A DNA stretch of 41,279 nucleotides, from NCBI GenBank assembly GCA_040882605.1, contig JBBEAY010000016.1, forward strand, positions 1 through 41,279, in the 5' to 3' direction. Positions 8,122 to 16,370 of the stretch are shown here, in pieces. The notes beneath the pieces were generated by a model. It was not told where the DNA came from and made no database searches. It worked only from the letters and a program-made list of their open reading frames with translations. The stretch is from JAOUEA01 sp040882605. GTDB taxonomy: Bacteria > Actinomycetota > UBA4738 > HRBIN12. Position 1 is the first letter of the stretch. Every line of letters begins with the position of its first letter. The position numbers and the translations under genes are program-made.

Positions 8122-8760
8122 GTGACGATCAAGGTTGCGATCGCAGACGACCACTCGTTGGTGCGCCAGGGGCTGCGACGATATCTCGAGATGGCCGACG
8201 GCATCGAGGTTGTGGGAGAGGCCGCCGACGGCAAGGAGCTGATCGCGCTGATCGGCGAGGACCCTCCCGACATCGCCTTGGTCGACATCCGCATGCCCGA
8301 GATGGACGGGCTCGAAGCCGCGCGAGCGATCCGCGACCAGTGGCCCGAGATCGGCGTGATCATGCTCACCGCCTACGACGACCGTCAGTTCGTCGTGGAA
8401 GCCGTGCGCTCCGGCGCCCGCGGGTACGTGCTCAAAGCGCGCGACGCGGAGCACCTCATCCAGACCGTGCGCCTGGTGGCCGGCGGCAACATGGTGATCG
8501 ACCCGCAGCTCGTCGTGGCGCTCGCCGAAGAGCTCTCGACCGCCAAGGAGCGCGACCGAAGAGCGGAGACGCTCACCGCGCGCGAGGTCGAGGTGCTGCA
8601 GCTGCTCGCGTTCGGTCATACCAACCGCGACATCGCCGAGCGCCTCTACATCAGTCCCGACACGGTCAAGACGCACCTCGAGCACATCTTCGAGAAGCTG
8701 GGCGCCTCGGATCGCACCGCAGCGGTTGCCGAAGCCCTGCGCCGCAGGCTGATCGAGTAG
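8122..8760 (+). CDS. NarL/LuxR-family response regulator
   Basis: This 212-residue regulator has a receiver domain at residues 1-120 with acidic pocket D9/D10, phosphoacceptor D55 (ALVDIRMPEMDG), T83 (MLTAYDD) and K105 (YVLKARD). The LuxR-type helix-turn-helix follows from about residue 150 (LTAREVEVLQLLAFGHTNRD, then IAERLYISPDTVKTHLEHIF). The start is fixed by the strong binding site just upstream. The sensor kinase gene begins 127 bases downstream on the same strand and is the obvious partner. All key residues are present, so it should be active. Targets are unknown. Confidence 0.95.
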   Translation: MTIKVAIADDHSLVRQGLRRYLEMADGIEVVGEAADGKELIALIGEDPPDIALVDIRMPEMDGLEAARAIRDQWPEIGVIMLTAYDDRQFVVEAVRSGARGYVLKARDAEHLIQTVRLVAGGNMVIDPQLVVALAEELSTAKERDRRAETLTAREVEVLQLLAFGHTNRDIAERLYISPDTVKTHLEHIFEKLGASDRTAAVAEALRRRLIE

Positions 8761-8835
8761 CTCCCGAGCGGCCCTCGGCGGCGTTCGCGCGACGTGGCGT
8801 CCCCTCGACGGGCTAGTCCTTCCGGTCCCCGATGA

Positions 8836-8849
8836 CACCCGGCCGGGTG
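8836..8849. promoter_or_regulatory. 14-bp perfect palindrome between regulator and kinase
   Basis: CACCCGGCCGGGTG is a gapless perfect palindrome in the 127-base space between the response regulator and the kinase, 38 bases before the kinase start. It could be an operator, for example for the cognate NarL-type regulator. It has no loop and no T-run, so it is unlikely to be a terminator. Confidence 0.35.
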
Positions 8850-8887
8850 ATGGAGTCTGATGCCCCGAGCAGGCATCATGGACATAC

Positions 8888-11020
8888 ATGATTGACACCG
8901 TCGTCCGTCCGCGCGCCCGACTCGGTACGGGTCTGTTCCTCGGCGCCGCCGCGGTGGCTGCGGTGGTGACCTACCTGGCCTTGCCCAGCGGTTCACGGGA
9001 GCAAGCCCGCGCCTCCGAGATCATGATGGTGGGCGCCTGCCTGCTGTCCGGCGGTCTGATCCTGCGAGCGGTCGGGCAGGGGCGAGCTTGGCGGGGCACC
9101 GTGCACCTGGCGTATGCGATGTTCATGGTGGGAGCCGTCAGCGTCGTCCTCCTGGTGACCGAGGTGAACGAACGCGGTGTGTATCAGCCGCAGGTGAGCG
9201 ACCTGGCGTTCGTGCTGTTCCTCGTGCCGCTCGTCCAATTCGCCCGTGCGGAGTTCCACGACCACTTCGACGACCGCGACAGCATCGAGATCGGCACCGA
9301 CGTGTTCCTGATCACCGCGTCGGTGACTGCCCTGACGTACGTAGTGGTCCGGGAGTTCGACGCGACACCTCAGGCATCGATCACGGCCGCCATCTTCAGC
9401 GTGCTCACCGCGACCCAGATCGCGGTGTTCGGTGCGCTGATGCTGTGGGCGCCGAAGCGCCGGCATCTGGTGCTGTTCGGCATCTTCGCGTCCACTGCCG
9501 CAGCCACCGCGACGTTCGGGTGGCATTGGACCCGCGGGACCTTCGACGGCTCGACCGCCTCGATCGTCTTTCCGTTCATGCTGGGGCCGCTCGCGTTCGC
9601 TGCGTGGACGCTGTTCACGGGCGATCCCGACGGCGAGGTGGCCACGATGGCGCCGCCTCGTCGCTGGGCCCGGCCGGTGCTCACGAGCGTGTCGGTGGTA
9701 TCGGCGTGCGCCGCGCTTTCGGTGGTCGCGATCTTCGACGAGGCCAGGGGGCTCGCCGGCGCGCAGTCGACCGCGATCATCCTGCTGCTGGGGTTCGGCA
9801 TCGCCGCGCGCATCGTGTCGAACCAGACGGCAAGCACCTTCGCGCACCGTGAGACCCGCGCCGCGCTCACAGAGAAGGAGAGCGCACTGGCTGAGACCGA
9901 TCAGGCGCTCGAGCGCGTACGCGAGGCGAACGAAACCCTGCGTCAGTCCGAGGAGCACCTGCGCCTCGTGTTCGAGACGGCCGAGGACGGCATCGTGGAG
10001 CTCAACGAGCGTGGCGTGGTGTTGCGGGCCAACGACGCCTTCGCCGAGATGATCTCGCTGCCGCGCGAGTCGATCGAGGACCAGCCGTGGACGGCGTTGG
10101 CCTCGGTCATCACCGGCGCCGACGACGCGTTCCCGTCGCTGGCGTCGGGCGGGCAGTCGCAGATCTCGCGCCCCGACGGGCAGGTGCTGCATCTCGAATC
10201 GCGCACGTCAGCGGTGCCGACCACGCCCGTGCGCACCCTGCTGCTCGTGCGAGACGTGACGGCCGCCAGAGTGGCCGACCAGACGATCCGCTCCCTGTTC
10301 CAGTTCCTGCAGGATCGCGACGAGGACCGCACCCGTCTGATGCGACGCACCAACGCCGCGATCGAGTCCGAACGCAACCGCATCGCTCGAGACCTGCACG
10401 ACGGCCCGGTGCAAGGCGTGTCGGCGGCGTCGCTCTCACTCGAGGCCGCGTTGCTGATGATCAAGGCCGGCGACGTCGACGAGGGGGTCGAGGTGCTCCG
10501 CAAGATCCGCGAAGAGCTCGCGGGCGAGGCCGACGCGCTCCGCCGGTTGATGTCGGGGCTGCGCCCGCCGGTGCTCGAGGAGCGAGGACTGTTGCCCGCG
10601 CTACGCGAGACGCTCGTGCGCTTCGGCGCCGAGCAGGAAGTCGACACCGACTTCTCCGGACGCGTCGACGTGCCGCTGCCCGAGGATCTCGAGACGCTCG
10701 CCTACAGGGTCGTGCAAGAAGCCCTGTCCAACGCCGCCAAACATGCCAAGGCTTCGCAAGTGATCGTGTCGGTGCAGGCAAGCTCCTCGCAGCTCCGCGT
10801 CGAGGTCGAGGACGACGGGCAAGGGTTCGACGCGGGGCTCGCTCGAGATTTCCTGCGTGACGGCCGGGTCGGGCTCGCCTCGATGCGCGAACGGGTCGAG
10901 CTCGCGAGCGGCTCACTCGTGGTGCGATCTTCACCCGGGCGCGGCACATCGATCTCGGCGATCCTGCCGCTCGACGAGCTGGCCTCGGCACGCGGCTCGG
11001 CCCTGCACGAAGCCTCGTAG
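8888..11020 (+). CDS. NarL-type sensor histidine kinase with polytopic N-terminus and PAS domain
   Basis: This 710-residue kinase has about ten membrane helices in residues 12-311, a coiled coil (~315-350), a PAS domain (~350-470, with HLRLVFETAEDGIVELNERG), a HisKA_3 dimerisation domain with phosphoacceptor H504 (RNRIARDLHDGPVQG), and a HATPase_c domain with N-box (VVQEALSNAAKHAKA), G1 box (VEDDGQGFD) and G2 region (GRVGLASMRERVELASG). The large membrane region is of the MASE/7TM-like kind, so the signal may be in or near the membrane; the ligand is unknown. It pairs with the upstream response regulator. It converges with the penicillin-binding protein gene, with 40 C-rich bases between the stops. 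Confidence 0.93.
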   Translation: MIDTVVRPRARLGTGLFLGAAAVAAVVTYLALPSGSREQARASEIMMVGACLLSGGLILRAVGQGRAWRGTVHLAYAMFMVGAVSVVLLVTEVNERGVYQPQVSDLAFVLFLVPLVQFARAEFHDHFDDRDSIEIGTDVFLITASVTALTYVVVREFDATPQASITAAIFSVLTATQIAVFGALMLWAPKRRHLVLFGIFASTAAATATFGWHWTRGTFDGSTASIVFPFMLGPLAFAAWTLFTGDPDGEVATMAPPRRWARPVLTSVSVVSACAALSVVAIFDEARGLAGAQSTAIILLLGFGIAARIVSNQTASTFAHRETRAALTEKESALAETDQALERVREANETLRQSEEHLRLVFETAEDGIVELNERGVVLRANDAFAEMISLPRESIEDQPWTALASVITGADDAFPSLASGGQSQISRPDGQVLHLESRTSAVPTTPVRTLLLVRDVTAARVADQTIRSLFQFLQDRDEDRTRLMRRTNAAIESERNRIARDLHDGPVQGVSAASLSLEAALLMIKAGDVDEGVEVLRKIREELAGEADALRRLMSGLRPPVLEERGLLPALRETLVRFGAEQEVDTDFSGRVDVPLPEDLETLAYRVVQEALSNAAKHAKASQVIVSVQASSSQLRVEVEDDGQGFDAGLARDFLRDGRVGLASMRERVELASGSLVVRSSPGRGTSISAILPLDELASARGSALHEAS

Positions 11021-11060
11021 CCCGGCCCGACAGACCCGCCCCCGCCCCGCCCCGGATAGG

Positions 11061-13265
11061 TCAGGGAGTCGTACTCGGAGGCGTCTCGCTCGGTGGGGTC
11101 TCGCTCGGTGGGGTCTCGCTGGGCGGCGTCTCACTCGGAGGCGTTTCGCTGGGGGGAGTCTCGCTCGGTGGGGTCTCGCTCGGTGAAGGTGGCAGAGGCG
11201 GCGCCGGTGACGACACAGGCGTCGGCGCGCCACGCGTGCCGTCGTCGACGAAATCGGTCGGGAATTGCTTGAGCCGCCAGCCCCTGACCTCCTGTCCGTA
11301 TGCCATCGCCTTGAGCATGAAGTCCTGCCAGATCGCCGCGGGGATCGTGCCGCCGTATACCACCGGCACCCCTGCCACGTCGATGAGTGGTCGCTGCCCG
11401 GCTGGATACCCGACCCATACACAGGTCGTCAGCTGCACCGTGTAGCCACAGAACCACGCGTCGACGTTGTCTTGAGAGCTGCCGGTCTTGCCGGCCGCGG
11501 GCCAGGGATAGATCGAGGCCGCCGATCCGGTCCCGCCCTGGATCACCGATTGCAGAGCGCTGGTGACCAGGTTCGCGACGTTGGGGTCCACCTTGGCTTC
11601 TTTGGCCGGGGAAGCGACCCGACGTTCGGCAGGCTGGCCGTTGGGGCGGTTCACCTCGAACAGTGGGTTCGCTCGGCGGTAGGTGCCCTCCGAAGCCAAT
11701 GTCGAGTAGGCGTTCGTCATCTCGAGCGGATTGATCTGCACGCTGCCCAGCGTGATCGAGCAGACGGAAGGCAGGTCGGACTCGATGCCGAGGCGGTGCG
11801 CCATACGCACGACGTCGTCAGGACCACCATCGAGAGCCGTCACGAGCTGGGCGTAGACCGTATTCACGGAGTTTTGGGTCGCGCCCTTGAGATCGACCGT
11901 GCCCGCCGAGCTGTCACCGGCGTTCGTGGGTTGCCACAAGACACCGTTGGTCGCACAGCGTTCGTCGGGGATCGTGATCGTCGAAGGCCCAGACCAGTAC
12001 TGACCGGTGAGCGCGAACTCCTGGTCGAGTGCGGCCGCGAGCGTGAACGGCTTGAACGCCGAGCCCGCCTGGCGGCCGCAACCCTCACACGGCAGCGTGG
12101 CCAGGTTCAGCTTCGATTTTTCCCAGTCGCGCCCACCGACCATCGCGAGCACTTCGCCTGTGGCGTTGTCGATCGTCACGAGCGCCGCGTCGGGGGTGCC
12201 CTTGGTCTCAGGAAGGTGGGCCTCTACCGCTTTTGCGGCCATGCGTTGGAGCTTGAGATCGAGCGTCGTGAGCACCTGGAGACCACCCCCGTATACCCGG
12301 GCGCTTCCGTACCGCTCGAACAGCTCCGACCGCGTCCATTCGACGAAGTACTCCGAGCCGGGTGGACTCGAGATGCGCGACTCCGCGTCCTTCTGGCTCT
12401 TCGGGATGCCGCAGCATTTCTCCTCCTTCATGCGCCTGGCGTCGTCGGGGGTGATGTAGCGGTACTTCGCCATCTGGTCGAGCGTGTAGTCGCGTCGGAA
12501 CTCGTTGTCGAAATCGCTCTTGATCGGGTCGTACAGGCTGGGGGCGTGCAACACGGCTGCGAGCACCGCCGACTGCATCACCGTCAGCTCTGAAGCTGCC
12601 ACGTTGAAGTAGGTCTGGGCGGCGGCTTCCGCACCGTAGGCGCCGTGACCGAAGTACACGGTGTTCAGGTACTTCGCGAGGATCTGATCCTTGGAGAGCT
12701 CCTGCTCGACCTTGATCGCGAGCATCGCCTCGCGGATCTTCTCCTTGATCGTGCGCGGAGGCACGATGTACTCGCGGGCGCCGTTGGGGTGCTGGACGTA
12801 CTCGCCCGCGTAGACGTTCTTCACGAGCTGCTGCGTGATCGTCGAAGCGCCGACGACGGTGTCGCGCTTCACGAGGTCGGTCCAGGCGGCGCTGATGATG
12901 CCGCCCACGTCGATGCCGGGGTGGTCGTAGAACCCGGCGTCCTCTGTGGCGAGCACGGCGTGCTGGAGGTTTTCCGAGATCTGATTCAGCCCTACAATCT
13001 TGCGGTCGACCGCGCCGTGCAACGGCGTGAGCAGTGTGCCGTTACGGTCGTAGAGGTAGCTCGTACGGATCGGCGGCAAGGCCTCGGGCAGCTCGATGCG
13101 CGCGTAGGCCACGTAGAGCGAGCCGGCCAGGGCCGCGATCACGAGCGTCGGCACGAGCACGAACACCCACCAGAACCTGCGGAAGAATCCCTTCCTCCGC
13201 TTGCTCGGGGTGTGCTTGGGAGCGTGCTTGGCGCCCTCAGGGCGCGTGGGGGTGTCGATCGCCAC
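11061..13265 (-). CDS. Bifunctional class A penicillin-binding protein (PonA-like)
   Basis: This 734-residue protein polymerises and crosslinks peptidoglycan. It has a basic cytoplasmic N-terminus, one membrane anchor (~33-55), a GT51 transglycosylase domain with catalytic Glu at 108 (LATEDAGFYDHPG) and the ASTITQQLVKN motif, and a transpeptidase domain with SxxK at S402-K405 (GSAFKP), SVN at 466-468 and KTG at 593-595 (AAGKTGSS). The tail is Pro-rich and ends in seven SETPP repeats. The GTG at 13265 is chosen because a TACAAT box lies 9 bases upstream and the further extension looks non-coding. A DUF5318 gene lies directly upstream, the same pairing as mycobacterial Rv0049 and ponA1. Confidence 0.95.
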   Translation of the reverse strand: MAIDTPTRPEGAKHAPKHTPSKRRKGFFRRFWWVFVLVPTLVIAALAGSLYVAYARIELPEALPPIRTSYLYDRNGTLLTPLHGAVDRKIVGLNQISENLQHAVLATEDAGFYDHPGIDVGGIISAAWTDLVKRDTVVGASTITQQLVKNVYAGEYVQHPNGAREYIVPPRTIKEKIREAMLAIKVEQELSKDQILAKYLNTVYFGHGAYGAEAAAQTYFNVAASELTVMQSAVLAAVLHAPSLYDPIKSDFDNEFRRDYTLDQMAKYRYITPDDARRMKEEKCCGIPKSQKDAESRISSPPGSEYFVEWTRSELFERYGSARVYGGGLQVLTTLDLKLQRMAAKAVEAHLPETKGTPDAALVTIDNATGEVLAMVGGRDWEKSKLNLATLPCEGCGRQAGSAFKPFTLAAALDQEFALTGQYWSGPSTITIPDERCATNGVLWQPTNAGDSSAGTVDLKGATQNSVNTVYAQLVTALDGGPDDVVRMAHRLGIESDLPSVCSITLGSVQINPLEMTNAYSTLASEGTYRRANPLFEVNRPNGQPAERRVASPAKEAKVDPNVANLVTSALQSVIQGGTGSAASIYPWPAAGKTGSSQDNVDAWFCGYTVQLTTCVWVGYPAGQRPLIDVAGVPVVYGGTIPAAIWQDFMLKAMAYGQEVRGWRLKQFPTDFVDDGTRGAPTPVSSPAPPLPPSPSETPPSETPPSETPPSETPPSETPPSETPPSETPPSTTP
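11076..11180 (-). repeat. Seven tandem 15-bp units encoding SETPP
   Basis: Residues 696-730 of the penicillin-binding protein are seven perfect SETPP units, followed by STTP and the stop. At DNA level the units vary at third positions, so the amino-acid repeat is being kept rather than recently copied. Such Pro/Thr/Ser tails are typical of actinobacterial PonA proteins and may be glycosylated or span the wall. Confidence 0.9.
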
Positions 13266-13274
13266 GAGACCACG

Positions 13275-13280
13275 ATTGTA
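13275..13280 (-). promoter_or_regulatory. Predicted -10 box of the penicillin-binding protein gene
   Basis: On the minus strand TACAAT lies 9 bases before the GTG at 13265. No Shine-Dalgarno sequence is present, so the mRNA would be leaderless. This supports both the start choice and a promoter separate from the DUF5318 gene. Confidence 0.5.
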
Positions 13281-13384
13281 TCCAGCGACGTGCTGACTCA
13301 CGCCTAAGCGGGTGTGACGGAGCGATGGAGATGCGGTTGCGCCGCAGGCCAGGGAACGCGCCAGGCAGGAAACGCGCCGCCGGG

Positions 13385-13807
13385 TCAGCCGGTGGCGGTG
13401 CGCCGCGCGGTGAACGCTTCGCGCAGGTGGTTCCATTGGCAGTTGGTGCAGACCTCGACCACATAACAGCTGGAACCGGGGTGGGCAGCGGTCATGCGGA
13501 GCCCTGTGTCGATCGACCACACCCGTCCGTTCTGGTCGCGAAGCGTCTCGCCGTAGACGTAGGCGAGCAGCACGAGCTTCACCTTGGCGCAGACCGGGCA
13601 GTCGTGCCTCGTCGGCTCACCAACGTGCTTCGCGGCGCGGATCAGCTCGGGGTGGGCATCGCAGATGTCGGTGAGCCCGAGCACGCCGACCTGCGCATCG
13701 CGGAGAAGGGCGCGCTTGGCCAGCGTGAAGTCGATGACCCCAAGCTCGGCTCGCTTGTTGCGGCCGAGCGGCGTGCGCTTCGCCCGGTTGCCCTGTCGGT
13801 TCGGCAT
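13385..13807 (-). CDS. DUF5318 family protein
   Basis: This 140-residue protein belongs to an actinobacterial family of unknown function. It starts with a basic stretch (MPNRQGNRAKRT), then a helical part with AKRALLRDAQVGVLGLTDIC, then two paired-cysteine motifs, CPVCAKVKLVLLAYVYGE and CTNCQWNH, which probably bind one zinc. The ATG at 13807 is preceded by a TATGCT box at 9 bases. It lies 119 bases upstream of the class A penicillin-binding protein gene on the same strand. The conserved neighbourhood (Rv0049 with ponA1 in Mycobacterium) suggests a role in cell-wall growth, but the molecular job is unknown. Confidence 0.85.
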   Translation of the reverse strand: MPNRQGNRAKRTPLGRNKRAELGVIDFTLAKRALLRDAQVGVLGLTDICDAHPELIRAAKHVGEPTRHDCPVCAKVKLVLLAYVYGETLRDQNGRVWSIDTGLRMTAAHPGSSCYVVEVCTNCQWNHLREAFTARRTATG

Positions 13808-13816
13808 GGTCGCGAA

Positions 13817-13822
13817 AGCATA
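13817..13822 (-). promoter_or_regulatory. Predicted -10 box of the DUF5318 gene
   Basis: On the minus strand TATGCT ends 9 bases before the ATG at 13807 and no ribosome binding site is present, fitting a leaderless transcript. The divergent cupin gene starts about 100 bases away. Confidence 0.45.
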
Positions 13823-13916
13823 CTCCCGGTCCGTGTCACGATGAACCCGCCGGAAGTCCCAGAAGGCCGGTAGCCTTGCGCTAGGCCCATCGGCCCCTGT
13901 GGGAGGCGACACCGCG

Positions 13917-14279
13917 ATGAGTGACGTGGTGCACGACACGACGATCCGGGTCGTGCGATCCGGCGAACGCGACACATGGCGGCCGTTGGTCGACCCACCG
14001 GGCGAGATCCCGTCCGGGGGACGCGAGGCCAACGTCTTCTCGACCGGTGGCGGCGCCGTCTCGACCGGGTTCTGGGAACGCGACCCCGACACCTGGTCGT
14101 TCGAGCGGCCCTACGACGAGGTCGCGCTCATCCTCGAGGGCGACGCCGATATCGTCACCGACGACGGACGCACGCTCACGGTCGGTGCGGGCGACGTGCT
14201 GGTGACGCCGAAGGGATCGGCCGGTACGTGGGTGATCCGCGAGCGCATCGTGAAGTTCTGGGTGATCTACGACGGATAA
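13917..14279 (+). CDS. Small cupin-domain protein (EutQ/DUF861-like)
   Basis: This 120-residue protein is a single-domain beta barrel with a cupin-type core: FWERDPDTWSFERPYDEVAL, then a glycine turn (LILEGDADIVTDDGR), LTVGAGDVLVTPKGSAGTWV, and ERIVKFWVIYD at the end. This is the Cupin_3 / EutQ-like pattern, in which the usual histidine metal ligands are replaced, so metal binding is doubtful. The ATG at 13917 gives the usual family length. It stands alone in front of a GC-rich hairpin. The substrate is unknown; many relatives are small-molecule binding or isomerase-like proteins. Confidence 0.8.
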   Translation: MSDVVHDTTIRVVRSGERDTWRPLVDPPGEIPSGGREANVFSTGGGAVSTGFWERDPDTWSFERPYDEVALILEGDADIVTDDGRTLTVGAGDVLVTPKGSAGTWVIRERIVKFWVIYDG

Positions 14280-14322
14280 CCCCTACGCGTCGCTCGGCCC
14301 CCAGCCGCCGGAATCCGGCCGA

Positions 14323-14340
14323 GCCGGCGTTGGGGCCGGC
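14323..14340 (+). terminator. Possible GC-rich hairpin after the cupin gene
   Basis: GCCGGC at 14323-14328 and again at 14335-14340 can pair across a 6-base loop (gttggg). There is no T-run. It is a weak candidate terminator between the cupin and DUF983 genes. Confidence 0.3.
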
Positions 14341-14352
14341 GTCCGCCCGCCG

Positions 14353-14769
14353 TTGTACCCCGAGGTCGGCACCCTGCGGACCTTGCTTCGCGGAGCGCGG
14401 AAGAGGTGCCCGCGATGCGGCGAGCGCGACACGTTCCTGTCGTGGTTCGAGATGCGGAAGGCCTGCCCGCGTTGCGAGTGGCGGTTCGAGAAGGAGCAAG
14501 GTGGCTACCTCGGCGCCATGGTCGTGAACTACGGCGTGGCGATCGGCCTGTGGCTCGTCGTGCTGCTCGCCGGGCTCATGCTCACCGTTCCCGACGTGCC
14601 GGTCGTGCCCCTCACGATCGCGAGCGTCGTCGTGCTGGTGCTGGTGCCGATCGCGTTCTACCCGCGGTCCAAGACGATCTGGGCGGCGGTGGAGTATCTG
14701 GTGCTTCGCGCCGACCCTGACTACCACTCGCCGGTGCACCGCGACCCTCGGGCCAGGGAACTCGAGTGA
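14353..14769 (+). CDS. DUF983 family membrane protein with zinc ribbon
   Basis: This 138-residue protein starts with a treble-clef-like zinc ribbon (CPRCGERDTF and CPRCEWRFEKEQGGYLGA) followed by two membrane helices (VAIGLWLVVLLAGLMLTV and LTIASVVVLVLVPIAFY) and a short polar tail. These are the marks of DUF983, small proteins often found near respiratory or cell-envelope genes. The start is uncertain: the TTG at 14353 has no ribosome binding site, and a TTG at 14383 is another option. The stop overlaps the next gene by four bases (GTGA), so the two are coupled. Confidence 0.8.
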   Translation: MYPEVGTLRTLLRGARKRCPRCGERDTFLSWFEMRKACPRCEWRFEKEQGGYLGAMVVNYGVAIGLWLVVLLAGLMLTVPDVPVVPLTIASVVVLVLVPIAFYPRSKTIWAAVEYLVLRADPDYHSPVHRDPRARELE

Positions 14770-15359
14770 CCGAGGCGGTGGTCGGGCTCATGACGGCCCT
14801 CGGGTTGTCAACCGCGGCCGGGCTCAACGCCTACCTGCCGCTGTTGATCGTGGGAGGACTCGATCGCTGGACGGATCTCCTTACGCTCGACGCGCCGTAC
14901 GACACCTTGGCCGAACCAGGCGTGATGCTCGCGATCGGCGCGGTCGCGCTCGTCGATTTCGTGGGCGACAAGATCCCGGCGATCGACTCCGTGCTGCACG
15001 CGATCGGTCTCGTCGTTGCGCCGCTCGCGGGAGGGCTGGTCGCCCTGGCGGCCACCGGCAACGAGGCGGTCGACCCGGCGTTCGCGGTCGTGTTGGGCGT
15101 GGCCGCCGCGGGAGCGACCCACGGCGCGCGATCGATCGTGCGCCCGGCGTCGACCGCGTTCACCGGCGGCGCCGGCAACCCTGTGCTCTCGCTGGGGGAA
15201 GACGCGATCTCGACCCTGTTGGCGTTCAGCGCGGTCATCGTGCCGGTCGTGGCGTTCGTCGTAGCGCTGCTCGTGTTCGGGTTGCTGTTCTGGGGGGCGC
15301 GTCGCGTCTGGCGACGGCGGCGGAACACGCCGGACGAGACAGCGTCGCGTGGCACGTGA
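14766..15359 (+). CDS. DUF4126 family membrane protein
   Basis: This 197-residue protein has about five membrane helices and matches the DUF4126 pattern: an N-terminal GLSTAAGLNAYLPLL segment, DFVGDKIPAIDSVLHAIG, a Gly/Ala-rich helix with AAAGATHGARSIVRP, GNPVLSLGEDAISTLLAF, and a basic C-terminus. The function of the family is unknown. Its GTG start overlaps the DUF983 stop, so both are made from one mRNA and may act together in the membrane. Confidence 0.8.
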   Translation: MTEAVVGLMTALGLSTAAGLNAYLPLLIVGGLDRWTDLLTLDAPYDTLAEPGVMLAIGAVALVDFVGDKIPAIDSVLHAIGLVVAPLAGGLVALAATGNEAVDPAFAVVLGVAAAGATHGARSIVRPASTAFTGGAGNPVLSLGEDAISTLLAFSAVIVPVVAFVVALLVFGLLFWGARRVWRRRRNTPDETASRGT

Positions 15360-15463
15360 CGGTGAACGGCCGAGAGAGCGGCGGTGCCGATCTCGGGATG
15401 AGTTCGCTCCGGTCGATTGTCTCGCATAGGGTTGCCGAGGCATATCGAGGGAGGGAGCTTCAC

Positions 15464-16327
15464 ATGAGCATGGAAGCAACAACTCGGGCTCACGTCAGGG
15501 CGTCGATGTTCGCGCTGGCCTCTGTAGCTGCGATGGTGGCGGTGCTGATCCCGCAATCGGCGATCGGAGCGACCGTCCTGATCGATGACGTCACGATGAC
15601 GGGACCCGGTCCCACGACTTGGGACGCCCAGAACGGCGGTGCGAACAGCTGCAACACCACCGACATCTACACTCCCGTGAACGACGGCGTCTTCGGTGCT
15701 CAGACCGACGCTTTCGACGGCGGGCTCGCACTCAACGTCGAGGGCACCGACTTCCTGGATGCGGACGAAAACGGCGATCTGGTGGGCAACACACTCACGG
15801 TCGGCAGTCAGACCATCTCGGGCGTCAAGGTGTGGCGCACGGATCGCGTGCTCGCCTCGAGCCCGACGATGCGGTCACTCATCAAGTTCAAGAATCCGAC
15901 GACCGGCCCGGTCAGGCTCACGGTCCTCTGGGACTCGAACCTTGGCTCGGACTCATCGGAAGAGGTTCGTGCATCGGCCAACGGTGACACGACGTACGCG
16001 CTCGGCGATCGTTGGGTCGTCTCGAGCGACGATGCCGTGACCCCCGCCGACCCGGTTCTCACGTTCGTGACGTTCGGCAAGCGTGCCGATGTAAGGCCCG
16101 ACACGATCGTCGATACCTTCACATCGGGCTGCTTCGGCGTCGAGCTGACGCTGAAGGTCAAGGCTCGGTCGACCAAGTACCTGCTCTTCTTCACGCAGAT
16201 GAACGGCACGAACGAAGCTGCGATCAGCAGGGCAGCCAAGTTCAACCGAGTGAGGACGGGCTCGAAGCTGCTTGTCGACCTGCCAACCAAGGTGCTCAAC
16301 AAGATCAGCAACTGGTCCTTCGCGTAG
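15464..16327 (+). CDS. Secreted protein of unknown function
   Basis: This 287-residue protein has a signal peptide (hydrophobic core MFALASVAAMVAVLIPQSA, likely cleavage after AIGA) and a beta-rich mature part with many Thr, Asp and Gly residues, e.g. TDFLDADENGDLVGNTLTVG and PVRLTVLWDSNLGSDSSEE. The ATG at 15464 follows a GAGGGAGGGA binding site. One cysteine pair (NSCNTTD near the start, TSGCFGVELTL late) could form a disulfide. No known domain was recognised. The gene ends at a strong hairpin. Confidence 0.75.
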   Translation: MSMEATTRAHVRASMFALASVAAMVAVLIPQSAIGATVLIDDVTMTGPGPTTWDAQNGGANSCNTTDIYTPVNDGVFGAQTDAFDGGLALNVEGTDFLDADENGDLVGNTLTVGSQTISGVKVWRTDRVLASSPTMRSLIKFKNPTTGPVRLTVLWDSNLGSDSSEEVRASANGDTTYALGDRWVVSSDDAVTPADPVLTFVTFGKRADVRPDTIVDTFTSGCFGVELTLKVKARSTKYLLFFTQMNGTNEAAISRAAKFNRVRTGSKLLVDLPTKVLNKISNWSFA

Positions 16328-16338
16328 TCCCGCTTCTA

Positions 16339-16370
16339 CAGGGCGGCCGGCATCATCGCCGGCCGCCCTG
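16339..16370. terminator. Bidirectional hairpin terminator
   Basis: A perfect 13-bp stem (16339-16351 with 16358-16370) encloses a six-base loop. It lies between convergent genes and can serve both. The stop codon of the minus-strand flavoprotein (16353-16355) lies in the loop, so the last codons of that gene form part of the stem. There is no T-run on either side, as is usual in high-GC actinobacteria. Confidence 0.85.

Noticed and set aside
11061..11200. CRISPR-like array
   Set aside because: The regular 15-base units have no spacers and encode the SETPP tail of the penicillin-binding protein.
11265..12593. 442-codon plus-strand frame over the penicillin-binding protein
   Set aside because: The minus strand carries all transpeptidase motifs; this frame has no recognisable features.
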